From contig NZ_CP063808.1 in assembly GCF_018128905.1 (NCBI RefSeq), positions 3,286,001 through 3,350,000 of the forward strand: DNA of 64,000 bases, written 5' to 3'. The notes beneath the pieces are model-generated. The model was given only the letters and a program-made list of their open reading frames with translations. It ran no database searches and had not been told where the DNA came from. Shown here piece after piece: positions 1 through 8,374 of the stretch (positions are counted from its first letter, which is position 1; every line of letters begins with the position of its first letter). The stretch comes from Streptomyces sp. A2-16. Lineage in GTDB: Bacteria; Actinomycetota; Actinomycetes; Streptomycetales; Streptomycetaceae. The position numbers and the translations under genes were made by a program.

Positions 1-100
1 CCCGACCCGCCGGGTCTTCGCGGCCGTACGCCGGGGGGCCGAGGAGCATCCCCTGATCCGCCCCGTCCTGGACGCGCTCGAGGCCGTCGCCGAGGGGTAG
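1..100 (+). CDS. 3' end of a gene entering from the left, possibly a LysR-family regulator
   Basis: An open frame from base 2 to the TAG at 98-100 encodes about 32 residues with normal Streptomyces codon bias, including AAVRRGAEEHPLIRPVL. Basic residues followed by a short amphipathic helix resemble the extreme C-terminus of LysR-type effector domains. The family call is a guess from this tail alone; that coding sequence ends here is fairly safe. Confidence 0.5.
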   Translation, partial: PTRRVFAAVRRGAEEHPLIRPVLDALEAVAEG

Positions 101-136
101 GGAACCGGCCACCGGCCGAACGCAGTCTGGGTTGAC

Positions 137-1510
137 ATGCGTGTGACGATGATCCTTCCGGCCCTGACCGAGGCGACCAGCCCGCTGTTCCGGCCCATCA
201 AGTACTCGCTGTTCCCGCCGCTCGGCCTTGCGACCCTGGCCGGCTACCTGGACCCCGACGACGAGATCACGCTCCACGACGAACACGTCGAACGGATCGA
301 CCTGGAAGCCCTCGACACCCCCGACCTCCTGGTCGTCCAGCCGTACATCACCTCGGCCCGCCGCAGCTACGAGATCGCCGACCACTTCCGCGCCCGGGGC
401 GTCCACGTCGCCATGGGCGGCCTGCACGTCACCTCGCTACCCGAGGAGGCGGCCGCCCACGCCGACACGATCTTCACGGGCCCGGGCGAGGACACCTGGC
501 CGCTGTTCCTGAAGGACTTCCGCGACGGCGTCCCGGCCCGCCGCTACGACTCGAAGGAGCGCACCCTGGCGGGACTGCCGCCCATAAGACGCGACCTGAT
601 CAAGCGTCACCTGTATCTCGTCCCCAACTCCATCGTCGTGTCACGGGGTTGCCCGCACCACTGCGACTTCTGCTACAAGGACGCCTTCTTCGAGGGCGGG
701 AAGTCCTTCTACACCCAGGCCGTCGACGACGCCCTGGCCGAGATCGACCGACTGCCCGGCCGTCATCTCTACTTCCTCGACGACCACCTGCTGGGCAACC
801 GGCGCTTCGCGGAAGCCCTGTTCGACGGCATGAAGGGCATGGGCCGACTGTGGCAGGCGGCGGGCACCGTCAACTCGGTACTGCGACCGGATCTGTTGGA
901 GCGGGCGGTGGAGGCGGGGCTGCGCAGCCTGTTCGTCGGCTTCGAGACCGTCAACGACGCGAACCTCGCCGAGCGCCGCAAGAACCAGAACATCGGCACC
1001 GACTACGCGGCCGCGGTACGTCGACTGCACGACGCCGGGGTCATGGTCAACGCCAGCTTCGTCTTCGGGCTCGACCAGGACGGCCCCGACGTCTTCGACC
1101 GGACCGTCGCCTGGGCCGTGGAACAGGGCATCGAGACGGCGACCTTCCACATCATGACGCCGTATCCCTCCACGGGTCTGTGGAAGCAGCTGGAGTCCGA
1201 GAACCGCATCGTGCACCGCGACTGGGACCTGTACGACACCCGTCATGTCGTCTATCGACCAGCGGGCATGACGCCCCGTCAGCTGGAGGACGGCTACTGG
1301 CGGGCGTACCGCGATTTCTACCGCTGGTCCAACATCTGGCGCGGCTCGGCGGCCCAGCCCGGCCGGCACGAACGGCTGCGGCATCTCGCCTACGCGGGCG
1401 GCTGGAAGAAGTTCGAGCCCGCGTGGGACCTGCTGATCCGGTCGCAGCGGGTGGTGCGGGCGATGCCCGCGCTGGAGCGCACGCTGGCGGCGTTCGGCGG
1501 CAGGGAGTAG
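137..1510 (+). CDS. B12-binding-like/radical SAM protein
   Basis: 457 residues. Residues about 45-135 form a Rossmann-like domain resembling cobalamin-binding modules but without a visible DxHxxG ligand. The radical SAM core follows, with the CxxxCxxC cluster motif at Cys172, Cys176 and Cys179, then a typical YFLDDHLLGN strand and a GFETVND segment. It would reductively cleave S-adenosylmethionine on a [4Fe-4S] cluster; the substrate cannot be told from the sequence. The order matches the BchE/methyltransferase-type class B group. It stands alone, with 84 bp before the XRE regulator, so no pathway is implied. The start ATG follows a weak upstream purine stretch. Confidence 0.85.
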   Translation: MRVTMILPALTEATSPLFRPIKYSLFPPLGLATLAGYLDPDDEITLHDEHVERIDLEALDTPDLLVVQPYITSARRSYEIADHFRARGVHVAMGGLHVTSLPEEAAAHADTIFTGPGEDTWPLFLKDFRDGVPARRYDSKERTLAGLPPIRRDLIKRHLYLVPNSIVVSRGCPHHCDFCYKDAFFEGGKSFYTQAVDDALAEIDRLPGRHLYFLDDHLLGNRRFAEALFDGMKGMGRLWQAAGTVNSVLRPDLLERAVEAGLRSLFVGFETVNDANLAERRKNQNIGTDYAAAVRRLHDAGVMVNASFVFGLDQDGPDVFDRTVAWAVEQGIETATFHIMTPYPSTGLWKQLESENRIVHRDWDLYDTRHVVYRPAGMTPRQLEDGYWRAYRDFYRWSNIWRGSAAQPGRHERLRHLAYAGGWKKFEPAWDLLIRSQRVVRAMPALERTLAAFGGRE

Positions 1511-1594
1511 AGGATCGCAGGGGGCTGGAGGGCGCAGGGACCGGGAGGCCGCGGGGACTGGATGGAATCTCGTATGTGGGATAGCTTCCCGGAT

Positions 1595-2167
1595 ATGAAA
1601 CAGCAGTCGCCTGACCCCGTCGACACCCGCCTCGGCCTCCGGCTCGCCGAGCTGCGGGCCGGGCGTGGCTGGTCCCTGGGCGAGTTGGCCGAGCGCAGCG
1701 GAGTCAGCAGGTCCACCCTCTCCCGCGCGGAGCGCGCCGAGATCAGCCCCACCGCCTCGCTGCTGAACCGGCTGTGCGGGGTGTACGGACGGACCATGTC
1801 CCAACTGCTCAGCGAGGTGGAGGACGAGCCCGCACCGGTGGTCCGGGGCGCCGAGCAGCCGGTGTGGGAGGACCGGGCCTCCGGGTTCGTACGGAGGTCG
1901 GTGTCGCCGCCGCACCCCGGGCTGCGCGGCGAACTCGTCGAGGGGCGGCTGGCCGCCGGCGCCGACATCGCCTACGACCGGCCGCCCGTGCCCGGCCTGG
2001 AGCAGCACATCTGGGTCCTCGAGGGCGCGCTCGACGTCACCGCCCAGGACGTCGAGCACCACCTCGGCACCGGGGACTGTCTGCGGCTGCGCGTGTGGGG
2101 ACCCACGCGGTTCAGGTGCGCCGGTCCCGACGCCGCGCGGTATGCGCTGGCGGTGGTGCTGCCGTGA
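1595..2167 (+). CDS. XRE-family regulator with C-terminal cupin sensor domain
   Basis: 190 residues from ATG 1595; in-frame ATGs at 1562 and 1574 add residues without homology-like character, so the inner start is preferred. Residues about 8-65 are an XRE helix-turn-helix (LGELAERSGVSRSTLSRAER). Residues about 75-190 are a small-barrel cupin (LEQHIWVLEGALDVTAQDVE, then GTGDCLRLR) that probably binds a small ligand. It overlaps the next acetyltransferase gene by 4 bp (GTGA), indicating translational coupling. Regulator-acetyltransferase pairs of this sort are common in Streptomyces. The target is unknown. Confidence 0.9.
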   Translation: MKQQSPDPVDTRLGLRLAELRAGRGWSLGELAERSGVSRSTLSRAERAEISPTASLLNRLCGVYGRTMSQLLSEVEDEPAPVVRGAEQPVWEDRASGFVRRSVSPPHPGLRGELVEGRLAAGADIAYDRPPVPGLEQHIWVLEGALDVTAQDVEHHLGTGDCLRLRVWGPTRFRCAGPDAARYALAVVLP

Positions 2168-2697
2168 TCGTCACCCGCCTCGACGAGAGGCAACTGTCGG
2201 CCGATCGGCAGGAGTTGGCCGATCTGGTGGCCGACACCGTGAACGACGGCGCCTCCATCGGGTTCCTCGCACCGATGGACCGTGCCGCCGCGCTGGCCTG
2301 GTGGAAGGAGCGTGCGGGCGCGGTGGCCGCGGGACACCTGGCGGTCTGGGCGGCGTACGACGGCCACCGCGTGGTCGGCACCGTCGGTCTGGCCTTCCCC
2401 GACAAGCCCAACTCCCGCCACCGCGCCGAGCTGGTCAAGCTGATGGTGCACCGGGACGCGCGCGGCAGGGGTCTCGGACGCCTCCTCCTCGAAACCGCGG
2501 AGCGGGCCGCCCGGGCGGCCGGTATCACCCTGCTCCACCTGGACACCGAGACCGACAGCCCCGCCGAGCACCTCTACGGCTCGGCCGGCTGGACCCGGGC
2601 CGGTGTCATCCCCGACTACGCGGCCGACCCCGCCGGGGTGCTGCGGCCGACGACGCTGTACTACAAGCAGCTGGATGTGACGGCTCCCACCAGGTGA
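2164..2697 (+). CDS. GNAT-family N-acetyltransferase
   Basis: 177 residues starting at the GTG that overlaps the stop of the XRE-cupin gene. The acetyl-CoA pyrophosphate-binding motif DARGRGLGRLLLETA begins near residue 98 and is followed by the LHLDTET beta-5 strand and a YGSAGW motif typical of GNAT enzymes. It transfers an acetyl group from acetyl-CoA to an amine whose identity is not evident. Coupling to the regulator suggests the two act on or respond to the same small molecule. Confidence 0.9.
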   Translation: MIVTRLDERQLSADRQELADLVADTVNDGASIGFLAPMDRAAALAWWKERAGAVAAGHLAVWAAYDGHRVVGTVGLAFPDKPNSRHRAELVKLMVHRDARGRGLGRLLLETAERAARAAGITLLHLDTETDSPAEHLYGSAGWTRAGVIPDYAADPAGVLRPTTLYYKQLDVTAPTR

Positions 2698-2727
2698 TTG
2701 TCAGTCCCGGCCGATACGGTGCCTGTC

Positions 2728-3084
2728 ATGCCGGACGCCGAAGACGTACGCCGTATCGCCCTGTCCCTGCCGGACACGACGGAGAAGATCGCCTGGAGCA
2801 TGCCCACGTTCCGGGTCGCGGACAAGATGTTCGCCACGCTGCCCGAGGACGAGACCTCCATCGCCGTGCGCTGCCCGAAGGAGGAGCGCGACGAGCTGGT
2901 GCTGGCCGAGCCGGGGAAGTTCTGGATCGCCGACCACGAGGCGCAGTTCGCGTGGGTGCGCGCCCGCCTCGCCGAGATCGAGGACGAGGGTGAACTGCGG
3001 GACATCCTCGCCGACTCCTGGCGGCAGGCGGCCCCGCCCCGGCTCCTCGACGCCTATCCGGACCTGGGGCTGCCTAGAGGCTGA
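2728..3084 (+). CDS. MmcQ/YjbR-family protein
   Basis: 118 residues. Start chosen at ATG 2728; an in-frame TTG at 2698 directly follows the preceding stop but adds a segment unlike the family. The pattern LSLPDTTEKIAWSMPTFRV, then MFATL, a KEERDELV segment and WVRARL is characteristic of the YjbR fold, a double-wing DNA-binding-like domain of about 115 residues. No enzyme function is established for the family. Its last 11 bp overlap the end of the convergent transketolase gene. Confidence 0.85.
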   Translation: MPDAEDVRRIALSLPDTTEKIAWSMPTFRVADKMFATLPEDETSIAVRCPKEERDELVLAEPGKFWIADHEAQFAWVRARLAEIEDEGELRDILADSWRQAAPPRLLDAYPDLGLPRG

Positions 3085-3973
3085 GGAAGGCGCCGATCCG
3101 CTCCCGCAGCGACCGCGCGTCCAGCCCGTGCGCGGCGACGTGTTCCTCGACGGTGCCGTACCTCCGCAGCTCACGGCGGCCCACACCCAGGCCCAGCACC
3201 CGGTGCGGTACGTCGGCCAGGGCGTCGTTCGCCGCGGCGGTCGACGTGCCCGCCAGGTAGGGCTCGACCAGGACGACCTCGGCGCCCGCCGCCCCGGTGG
3301 CCCGGCGCAGCGCGGCCAAGTCGAAGGGCCGGACGGTCGTCGCGTACAGGACGGTGACGTCGAGGCCCTCCGTGGCGGCGAGGACGGGATCGAGCAGCGG
3401 CCCGACGGCCACCACGACCCCGGAGCGTCCCTCGCGCACGGTGCGGAACCGCTCGCCGTCGACGGGGCGCGCCTCCCGGTTGGCCTGGAGGGACAGCCGT
3501 ACGTACACCTTGTCGTCGCCCGCCGCGACGGCGTGCCGCAGCAGGGTCTCGGCCTCGTCCGGATGGCCCGGCACATGGACCGTCCAGCCGTCGAGGGTGT
3601 CCAGCAGAGCCACGTCACCGGGAGCCATGTGCGTGTACCCGCCCGCGGGCCAGTCGAAGGACGCGGCCGCGCTCACCAGGACCGCCCCCACGTCCTGGTG
3701 GCCCAGGTCCAGCTTGACCTGCTCGAAGGGTCGCTCGACGAGAAAGCTGGCGAAGGTGTGCAGCACGGGACGCAGTCCGGTGAGCGCCAGGCCCGCGCCC
3801 GTCCCGACGAGCAGTTGCTCGCGGATGCCGACGTTGACGACCCGGTCGGGATGCCGGCGGGCCGCCTCGGTGAATCCGTCCCTGCCGATCTCGGCCAGGA
3901 CGACCGCGACCCGGGGGTCCTCGTCGAGCAGTCGCGAGACGGTGGTGGTGAAGCGCTCACGCATGGTGTCCAT
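3074..3973 (-). CDS. Transketolase C-terminal (pyrimidine-binding) half
   Basis: 299 residues. It has the transketolase Pyr domain (AEIGRDGFTEAAR, NVGIREQLLVGTGAGLA, HTFASFLVERPFEQVKLDLG, GYTHMAPGDVALL) followed by a C-terminal domain. With the upstream gene, 31 bp away, it makes a split transketolase-type enzyme using thiamine diphosphate, as in bacterial small/large transketolase-like pairs. The start is ATG 3973 after a GAAAGAGG ribosome site; ATG 3964 is an alternative. No sugar-phosphate or quinone-pathway neighbours indicate the physiological substrate. Confidence 0.88.
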   Translation of the reverse strand: MDTMRERFTTTVSRLLDEDPRVAVVLAEIGRDGFTEAARRHPDRVVNVGIREQLLVGTGAGLALTGLRPVLHTFASFLVERPFEQVKLDLGHQDVGAVLVSAAASFDWPAGGYTHMAPGDVALLDTLDGWTVHVPGHPDEAETLLRHAVAAGDDKVYVRLSLQANREARPVDGERFRTVREGRSGVVVAVGPLLDPVLAATEGLDVTVLYATTVRPFDLAALRRATGAAGAEVVLVEPYLAGTSTAAANDALADVPHRVLGLGVGRRELRRYGTVEEHVAAHGLDARSLRERIGAFLSL

Positions 3974-4004
3974 GGGGATGCGAACCTCTTTCGGGAAAGG
4001 ATCT

Positions 4005-4712
4005 TCAGAAGGACTTGGGCTCGACCTGCGCCACGACCACGTGCGGACGGTCCGGATGCGGTGCGGTGAAAGCGGTGTACAGCGCCTCGTGGTCCCGGCC
4101 GTCCACCGTGACCGCGGACCAGCCCGCGGCCTCGAAGCGGGCCGCGATCCCGCCGGGCCGGGCATGGCTGGCGGAGGAGTTGTCGACGACGACGGTGTTC
4201 AGTCGGTCGAGCCCGGCGGGTCCGGCGAAGGCGATCGCCTCGTGGTTGCTGCCCTCGTCCAGCTCGGCGTCCCCGACCAGCACCCACACCCGCGCATCGT
4301 CGATGCCCTGGGCGCGCAGCCCCAGCGCCGTCCCGACGCCGATCGGCAGTCCGTGGCCGAGCGACCCGCTGCCGATCTCCGCCCCCGGCACCAGCACGCG
4401 GTCCGGGTGGTGGCCGAGCGGCGAGGCGTACGCGCCGAAGCCGGGCAGCCAGTCCAGGGGCACGAAACCCTTCGCGGTCAGCACCGCGTAGTAGGCCATC
4501 GGCCCGTGTCCCTTGGACAGCAGGAAACGGTCCCGCGCCGGATCGTCCACGCGCTCCGGGCTCACTCGCAGTACCCGGTCGTAGAGCACCCACAGCACGT
4601 CCAGCGTGGACGTGGCCGCCGGTCCGTGCTTCTCGTCGCCCGTCATCAGCCCCATGAGCCGGGGCAGGTCCTCGTAGCCGTACGTCTGTCCGCGTTCCTC
4701 GGTGATCGTCAT
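4005..4712 (-). CDS. Transketolase N-terminal (thiamine diphosphate-binding) half
   Basis: 235 residues. Transketolase family features are DRFLLSKGHGPMAYYAVL, ASPLGHHPD, GSGSLGHGLPIGVG and the thiamine diphosphate/Mg motif GDAELDEGSNHEA followed by VVVDNSS. It is first in a two-gene operon with the pyrimidine-binding half. Upstream is a 20-bp MerR-type dyad that probably regulates both. Split transketolases occur in many bacteria, often in sugar or secondary pathways; the native sugar here is not indicated. Confidence 0.9.
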   Translation of the reverse strand: MTITEERGQTYGYEDLPRLMGLMTGDEKHGPAATSTLDVLWVLYDRVLRVSPERVDDPARDRFLLSKGHGPMAYYAVLTAKGFVPLDWLPGFGAYASPLGHHPDRVLVPGAEIGSGSLGHGLPIGVGTALGLRAQGIDDARVWVLVGDAELDEGSNHEAIAFAGPAGLDRLNTVVVDNSSASHARPGGIAARFEAAGWSAVTVDGRDHEALYTAFTAPHPDRPHVVVAQVEPKSF

Positions 4713-4727
4713 GCGGACGATCGTGCA

Positions 4728-4747
4728 ACCTCAACCAAACCTGAGGT
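4728..4747 (-). promoter_or_regulatory. MerR-type operator/promoter upstream of the split transketolase
   Basis: The dyad ACCTCA-N8-TGAGGT lies 16 bp before the transketolase start. On the minus strand it sits inside TTGACC-N19-CACGAT, the over-long 19-bp spacer that MerR-family activators act on. No merR-family gene is in this window. The fit of the -10 is weak. Confidence 0.5.
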
Positions 4748-4835
4748 CAAGCGGAGAAAGGGGTGCGCGACCACCGACCCGAGTGCGGTATGGTTTCTCT
4801 GCGCGTTCGGCCAGGGGAAACCCCAGGTCAGACGG

Positions 4836-4942
<107 letters not shown>

Positions 4943-4979
4943 CTGTGGGGGCCCTTTTCGTGTGCGGCAGCGCGGGGTG

Positions 4980-5522
4980 TCAGGGGGTCCCGAGGCCGTT
5001 GAGGAGGGTGTCGACGACGACGTCCGCGGCCTGGCCCGGGCTCAGGTCGGGCAGCTGCCGGGACACGAGGTGCATGAGCTGGGGCAGGAGCGCGCTCGTC
5101 CACCCGCTCGGGAGGTCGGGCCGCAGGAGGCCCTCGTCGGTGGCGCGGCGGAGGAACATGTCGACCTCGGCGATGCTTGCGTCGCGGCGGCTGTGGACCG
5201 AGTCGTCGGCGAGCATGCGGGTGAGGTCGACGGGCCAGGTGCGGTTGACGGCGATGATGTTCTCGACGTAGCGGTGCAGGGCGACGGCGACGGGTGCCTC
5301 GCGCAGCCGCGCGTCCTCGATGGCCTGCTCGATGGCCGTGAGGCGGGCCGCGTAGATGGCCGCCAGGAGGTCCTCGCGGGAGGCGAAGCGGCGGTAGACG
5401 GTGCGCCGGTCCACACCCGCCTCGGCCGCGATGCTCGCGATGCTCGCGCCGGGGTCGGCGGCGAGCATGCGGGCTCCGGTGGTCAGGACGGCTTCCAGGT
5501 TGCGCGCTGCGTCGGCTCTCAC
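4980..5522 (-). CDS. TetR-family transcriptional regulator
   Basis: 180 residues from GTG 5522 (RADAARNLEAVLTTGARML, the usual TetR opening); in-frame starts farther upstream run through the presumed promoter. The HTH is IASIAAEAGVDRRTVYRRF at about residues 32-50, with a C-terminal helical ligand domain of usual length. It lies downstream of two exported alpha/beta hydrolases on the same strand but has its own 117-bp intergenic region with a repeated element, so it may be separately transcribed and autoregulated. The ligand is unknown. Confidence 0.9.
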   Translation of the reverse strand: MRADAARNLEAVLTTGARMLAADPGASIASIAAEAGVDRRTVYRRFASREDLLAAIYAARLTAIEQAIEDARLREAPVAVALHRYVENIIAVNRTWPVDLTRMLADDSVHSRRDASIAEVDMFLRRATDEGLLRPDLPSGWTSALLPQLMHLVSRQLPDLSPGQAADVVVDTLLNGLGTP

Positions 5523-5560
5523 CGCACCGAGCTTAGTCGGCCGGTGTGAAACCTGAGACG

Positions 5561-5611
5561 TCAAGTGTCTCTTCGACGTAGAGCTCACCGTGTCAAGTGC
5601 TGCGTCGACGT
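5561..5611. promoter_or_regulatory. Paired direct-repeat element, candidate TetR operator
   Basis: Two copies of TCAAGTG-N6-CGACGT begin at 5561 and 5593, so they lie 32 bp apart, about three helical turns, on the same face of DNA. They sit upstream of the TetR start at 5522. The first copy also contains the dyad GAGAC-N7-GTCTC. Function as an operator is inferred from position. Confidence 0.45.
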
Positions 5612-5639
5612 GACGCGTGAAGCCGCGCTTCGAGGGCGA

Positions 5640-6500
5640 TCAGCGGACGGTGGCGCGGGCGGCGCGTTCGATCACGTCGGCCACCAGGTGCGGGTGCGAG
5701 ACGGCGACCGAGTGGGAGGCGGCGATCTCGGTGGTGTGCGCGTGGGCGCGCTCGGCCATGAAGCGCTGGACGGCGGCCGGGATGTTGAGGTCGCGGGTGG
5801 TGACGACGTCCCAGCTGGGCGTGGTCCGCCAGGCAGCCGTGGTGGCCTTCTCGGTCAGGGCGGCCTGGGCGACGGGGCGCTGTGCGGCCGCCATCAGTGC
5901 GGCCTGCTGCGTGGGGACGTCGGCGGCGAACTGCTTGCGGAACTTGGCCTGTTGAATGTACAGGTCGGTGGCGGTGGAGCCGTCGGCCTGGGTGTAGGTG
6001 ACCGGGTCGAGAGCCTCGGGGAGGGTGGAGCCCGGGTACTTGTCGGTGAGTTCGAGGGCGCTCTCGCCGGGTGCGGGCAGGAACGCGGCGACGTAGACGA
6101 GGGCCTTGACGTCGGGGTCGCCGGTGGCGGCCTGGCTGATCACGTTGCCGCCGTAGGAGTGGCCGACGAGGATCTTCGGGCCCTTGACGTGGTCCAGGAC
6201 CGTGCGCAGGGCGGCGGCGTCGGAGGCCGGGCCGCGCAGCGGGTTGGCGGTGGCGACGACCGGGTAGCCGTCGGCGCGGAGATCGGCGATGACGCCGTTC
6301 CAGCTGGAGCCGTCGGCGAAGGCGCCGTGCTCCAGGACGACGGTCGGCCTGGGGTGTCGGCCGGCGTCGCCGGCCTCGGCGCTCCTGGTGGCCCCGTCGG
6401 CGGAGCCGCTGAGCGCGAACGCGCCGAACGCGAGCCCCGCGGCGACCGTCGCGACCGCCCCCGTCGTGAGCCGCCCGCGGCCACCTCTGATGTTCGTCAC
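5640..6500 (-). CDS. Exported alpha/beta hydrolase
   Basis: 286 residues from GTG 6500, preceded by AGGAAAGAGG. The N-terminus (RGGRGRLTTGAVATVAAGLA, then AFALSGSADGATR) is a signal peptide. The mature part has the oxyanion segment LEHGAFADGSSW, nucleophile elbow GHSYGG (Ser) and a C-terminal SHSVAVSHP histidine region. The family contains small esterases and hydrolases acting on unknown esters. It lies 28 bp after a second exported alpha/beta hydrolase, so the two are probably co-transcribed. That promoter carries a GTCACC-N9-GGTGAC operator. Confidence 0.88.
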   Translation of the reverse strand: MTNIRGGRGRLTTGAVATVAAGLAFGAFALSGSADGATRSAEAGDAGRHPRPTVVLEHGAFADGSSWNGVIADLRADGYPVVATANPLRGPASDAAALRTVLDHVKGPKILVGHSYGGNVISQAATGDPDVKALVYVAAFLPAPGESALELTDKYPGSTLPEALDPVTYTQADGSTATDLYIQQAKFRKQFAADVPTQQAALMAAAQRPVAQAALTEKATTAAWRTTPSWDVVTTRDLNIPAAVQRFMAERAHAHTTEIAASHSVAVSHPHLVADVIERAARATVR

Positions 6501-6528
6501 GACAAACCTCTTTCCTGTGTGGTTGCGG

Positions 6529-7584
6529 TCAGAGCCGGTCGGCGTCGACCACGGCCTGGGCGAAGACGGCTGGTGCCTCCTGCGGCAGGTTGTGGCCGAT
6601 GTCCGCGACGGTGCGGTGCTCGTAGGCGCCGGTGAAGTGACCCCGGTACGTGGAGCCGTCACCGGGAGCGGTGAAGGGGTCCAGGGCCGCGTCCAGGGTG
6701 ATCGTGGGAACGCCGATGGAGGGCTGGGCCGCCAGCAGCTTCTCGTAGCGGTCGTAACGGGGTTCGCCCTCGACGAGGCCGATGCGCCAGCGGTAGTTGA
6801 AGAGCACGATGGCGGCGTAGTCGGGGTTCTTGAAGGCCTCGGCGGTGCGCGCGAAGGTGGCGTCGTCGAAGTCCCAGTTGGGGGAGACGAGGGTCCACAC
6901 ATAGCGGCACAGTGCGATGCGCTTGTCGACGGACTCCATCGTCTGCTTGCCGCGCTCGGTCGCGAAGTACCACTGGTACCACCAGTTGTGCTCCACGGCC
7001 GGGAGGGCGGGCGACAGCTGCGCCTTGCGGTCGGTGATGAGGTAACCGCTCGTGGAGACAAGGGACTTGACCCGCTCGGGCCACAGCGCGGCGATGATGT
7101 CGGCGGTGCGCGAACCCCAGTCGAAACCGGCCAGGATCGCCTTGTCGATCTTCAGGGCGTCCATCAGGGCGACGACGTCCAGCGCGATGGCCGACTGCTC
7201 GGCGGTGCGCGGGGTGTGCCGGGACAGGAAACGGGTGCTGCCGTGGCCGCGCAGGTAGGGCACGACGACCCGGTAGCCCTGGTCGGCGAGCAGCGGCGCG
7301 ACGTCGACGAAGCTGTGGATGTCGTACGGCCAGCCGTGCAGCAGGAGCACGACCGGGCCGTGCGCGGGGCCGGCCTCGGCGTAACCGATGTTCAGCAACC
7401 CCGCCTTGACCTGCTTGATCGTGCCGAAACCGGTGTGGGTGCCCGGAGCGACCGTGGGCACGGTGGCGCCCGGCAGACCCGGCCCGGTCGCGGCCGACGC
7501 GCTGGTCCCGAGACCGGACAGTGCGGCCGCGGTCGCGCCGGTGCCCAGGCCGACGGCCTTGCTGAAGGTACGCCTGTCGATCAT
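6529..7584 (-). CDS. Tat-exported alpha/beta hydrolase, epoxide-hydrolase-like
   Basis: 351 residues. The N-terminus MIDRRTFSKAVGLGTGATAA is a Tat signal (RRTFSK) ending near ASA. The fold shows HGWP (oxyanion), nucleophile elbow GFDWGS with Asp in place of Ser, and DIGHNLPQEAP with the catalytic His. An Asp nucleophile is the hallmark of epoxide hydrolases and haloalkane dehalogenases. It is first in a two-gene operon with another exported hydrolase and is divergent from a VOC protein. Its candidate -35 box lies inside a GTCACC-N9-GGTGAC operator. Substrate unknown. Confidence 0.88.
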   Translation of the reverse strand: MIDRRTFSKAVGLGTGATAAALSGLGTSASAATGPGLPGATVPTVAPGTHTGFGTIKQVKAGLLNIGYAEAGPAHGPVVLLLHGWPYDIHSFVDVAPLLADQGYRVVVPYLRGHGSTRFLSRHTPRTAEQSAIALDVVALMDALKIDKAILAGFDWGSRTADIIAALWPERVKSLVSTSGYLITDRKAQLSPALPAVEHNWWYQWYFATERGKQTMESVDKRIALCRYVWTLVSPNWDFDDATFARTAEAFKNPDYAAIVLFNYRWRIGLVEGEPRYDRYEKLLAAQPSIGVPTITLDAALDPFTAPGDGSTYRGHFTGAYEHRTVADIGHNLPQEAPAVFAQAVVDADRL

Positions 7585-7654
7585 GTGAAGTCCTCCGCCG
7601 TGTGTCTCCGGTGACCGCTGTCACTCTCGGTGAGCTGACCTTCGCACGACACTC

Positions 7655-7675
7655 GTCACCTGTCAAACCGGTGAC
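7655..7675 (-). promoter_or_regulatory. Shared operator site A with the hydrolase promoter
   Basis: Perfect dyad GTCACC-N9-GGTGAC. The minus-strand -35 TTGACA (7661-7666) lies inside it, with -10 GAAGGT at 7638-7643 after a 17-bp spacer, serving the hydrolase starting at 7584. The same dyad occurs at 7750, 8936 and 12667. Confidence 0.65.
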
Positions 7676-7708
7676 GGTGAATCCGTAAGGGTGACATCGG
7701 ATGCAATC

Positions 7709-7770
7709 GTCACCGCCTTGACCTGTAACGAGCGCGCTGCCATGATTGCGTCACCGCCTGAAGTGGTGAC
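7709..7770 (+). promoter_or_regulatory. VOC-gene promoter with two operator sites of the shared dyad
   Basis: The -35 TTGACC (7718-7723) and -10 CATGAT (7741-7746) are 17 bp apart. A degenerate site, GTCACC-N9-TGTAAC (7709-7729), covers the -35. A perfect GTCACC-N9-GGTGAC (7750-7770) covers the expected transcription start. This arrangement is typical of repression. Confidence 0.65.
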
Positions 7771-7845
7771 GCCTTCTGCGTCCGTCCCGGCAGGCGTGCG
7801 CAGTCCTTCCCGCCCGACAGAACCAGCGAAAGCGAGATCCCGGCC

Positions 7846-8292
7846 ATGGACATGAAGCTCGAAGTCGTGATCGTGCCCGTCTCCGACGTGGACCGTGCCA
7901 AGGGCTTCTACGCGGAGCAGCTCGGCTGGCGCCTCGACGCCGACTTCCCGATCGACGACGGCTACCGGATCGTGCAGGTGACTCCGCCCGGTTCCGAGTG
8001 CTCGATCATCTTCGGGAGCGGCCTCACCCGGCAGGAGCCCGGAACGCTCCACGGCCTCCAGCTGACCGTCACCGACATCCTCAAGGCCCAGGAGGAGCTG
8101 GCCTCTTGTGGTGTGGAGGTCTCCGGACCGTTCCGCGACGAGACCGGCGCCTTCCATCACGCCGGTGACTCCCACCGGGTGCCCGGCCCGCACCCCGAGC
8201 GGGCCAGCTACGGCACGTTCGCCGCCTTCAAGGACCCCGACGGCAACGAGTGGTTCCTGCAGGAGGTCACCGAGCGCGCCCCGGGCCGCTGA
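7846..8292 (+). CDS. VOC/glyoxalase-fold protein
   Basis: 148 residues forming two beta-alpha-beta-beta-beta modules: KLEVVIVPVSDVDRAKGFYA with GWRLDAD, then LHGLQLTVTDILKA with FKDPDGNEWFLQEV, the usual ending of vicinal-oxygen-chelate proteins. Members include glyoxalases, dioxygenases and resistance proteins, so the reaction cannot be assigned. It is divergent from the exported hydrolases and convergent with the CGNR regulator, and its promoter carries two copies of the shared operator. Confidence 0.88.
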   Translation: MDMKLEVVIVPVSDVDRAKGFYAEQLGWRLDADFPIDDGYRIVQVTPPGSECSIIFGSGLTRQEPGTLHGLQLTVTDILKAQEELASCGVEVSGPFRDETGAFHHAGDSHRVPGPHPERASYGTFAAFKDPDGNEWFLQEVTERAPGR

Positions 8293-8328
8293 GCCCCGAA
8301 GGCCGGTCGCCGAAGCCGGAAAGCACGA

Positions 8329-8364
8329 CGAGGTGTGGCGAGCGCAGTCGCTCGCCACACCTCG
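8329..8364. terminator. Bidirectional terminator hairpin
   Basis: A perfect 16-bp inverted repeat (8329-8344 with 8349-8364) and a 4-nt loop CAGT. It lies between the convergent VOC and CGNR genes. Confidence 0.9.
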
Positions 8365-8374
8365 CGTGTGAGGG

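Noticed and set aside
641..2062. Long minus-strand frame over the radical SAM gene
   Set aside because: Shadow of the plus-strand genes; composition is Val/Gly/Arg-rich without motifs.
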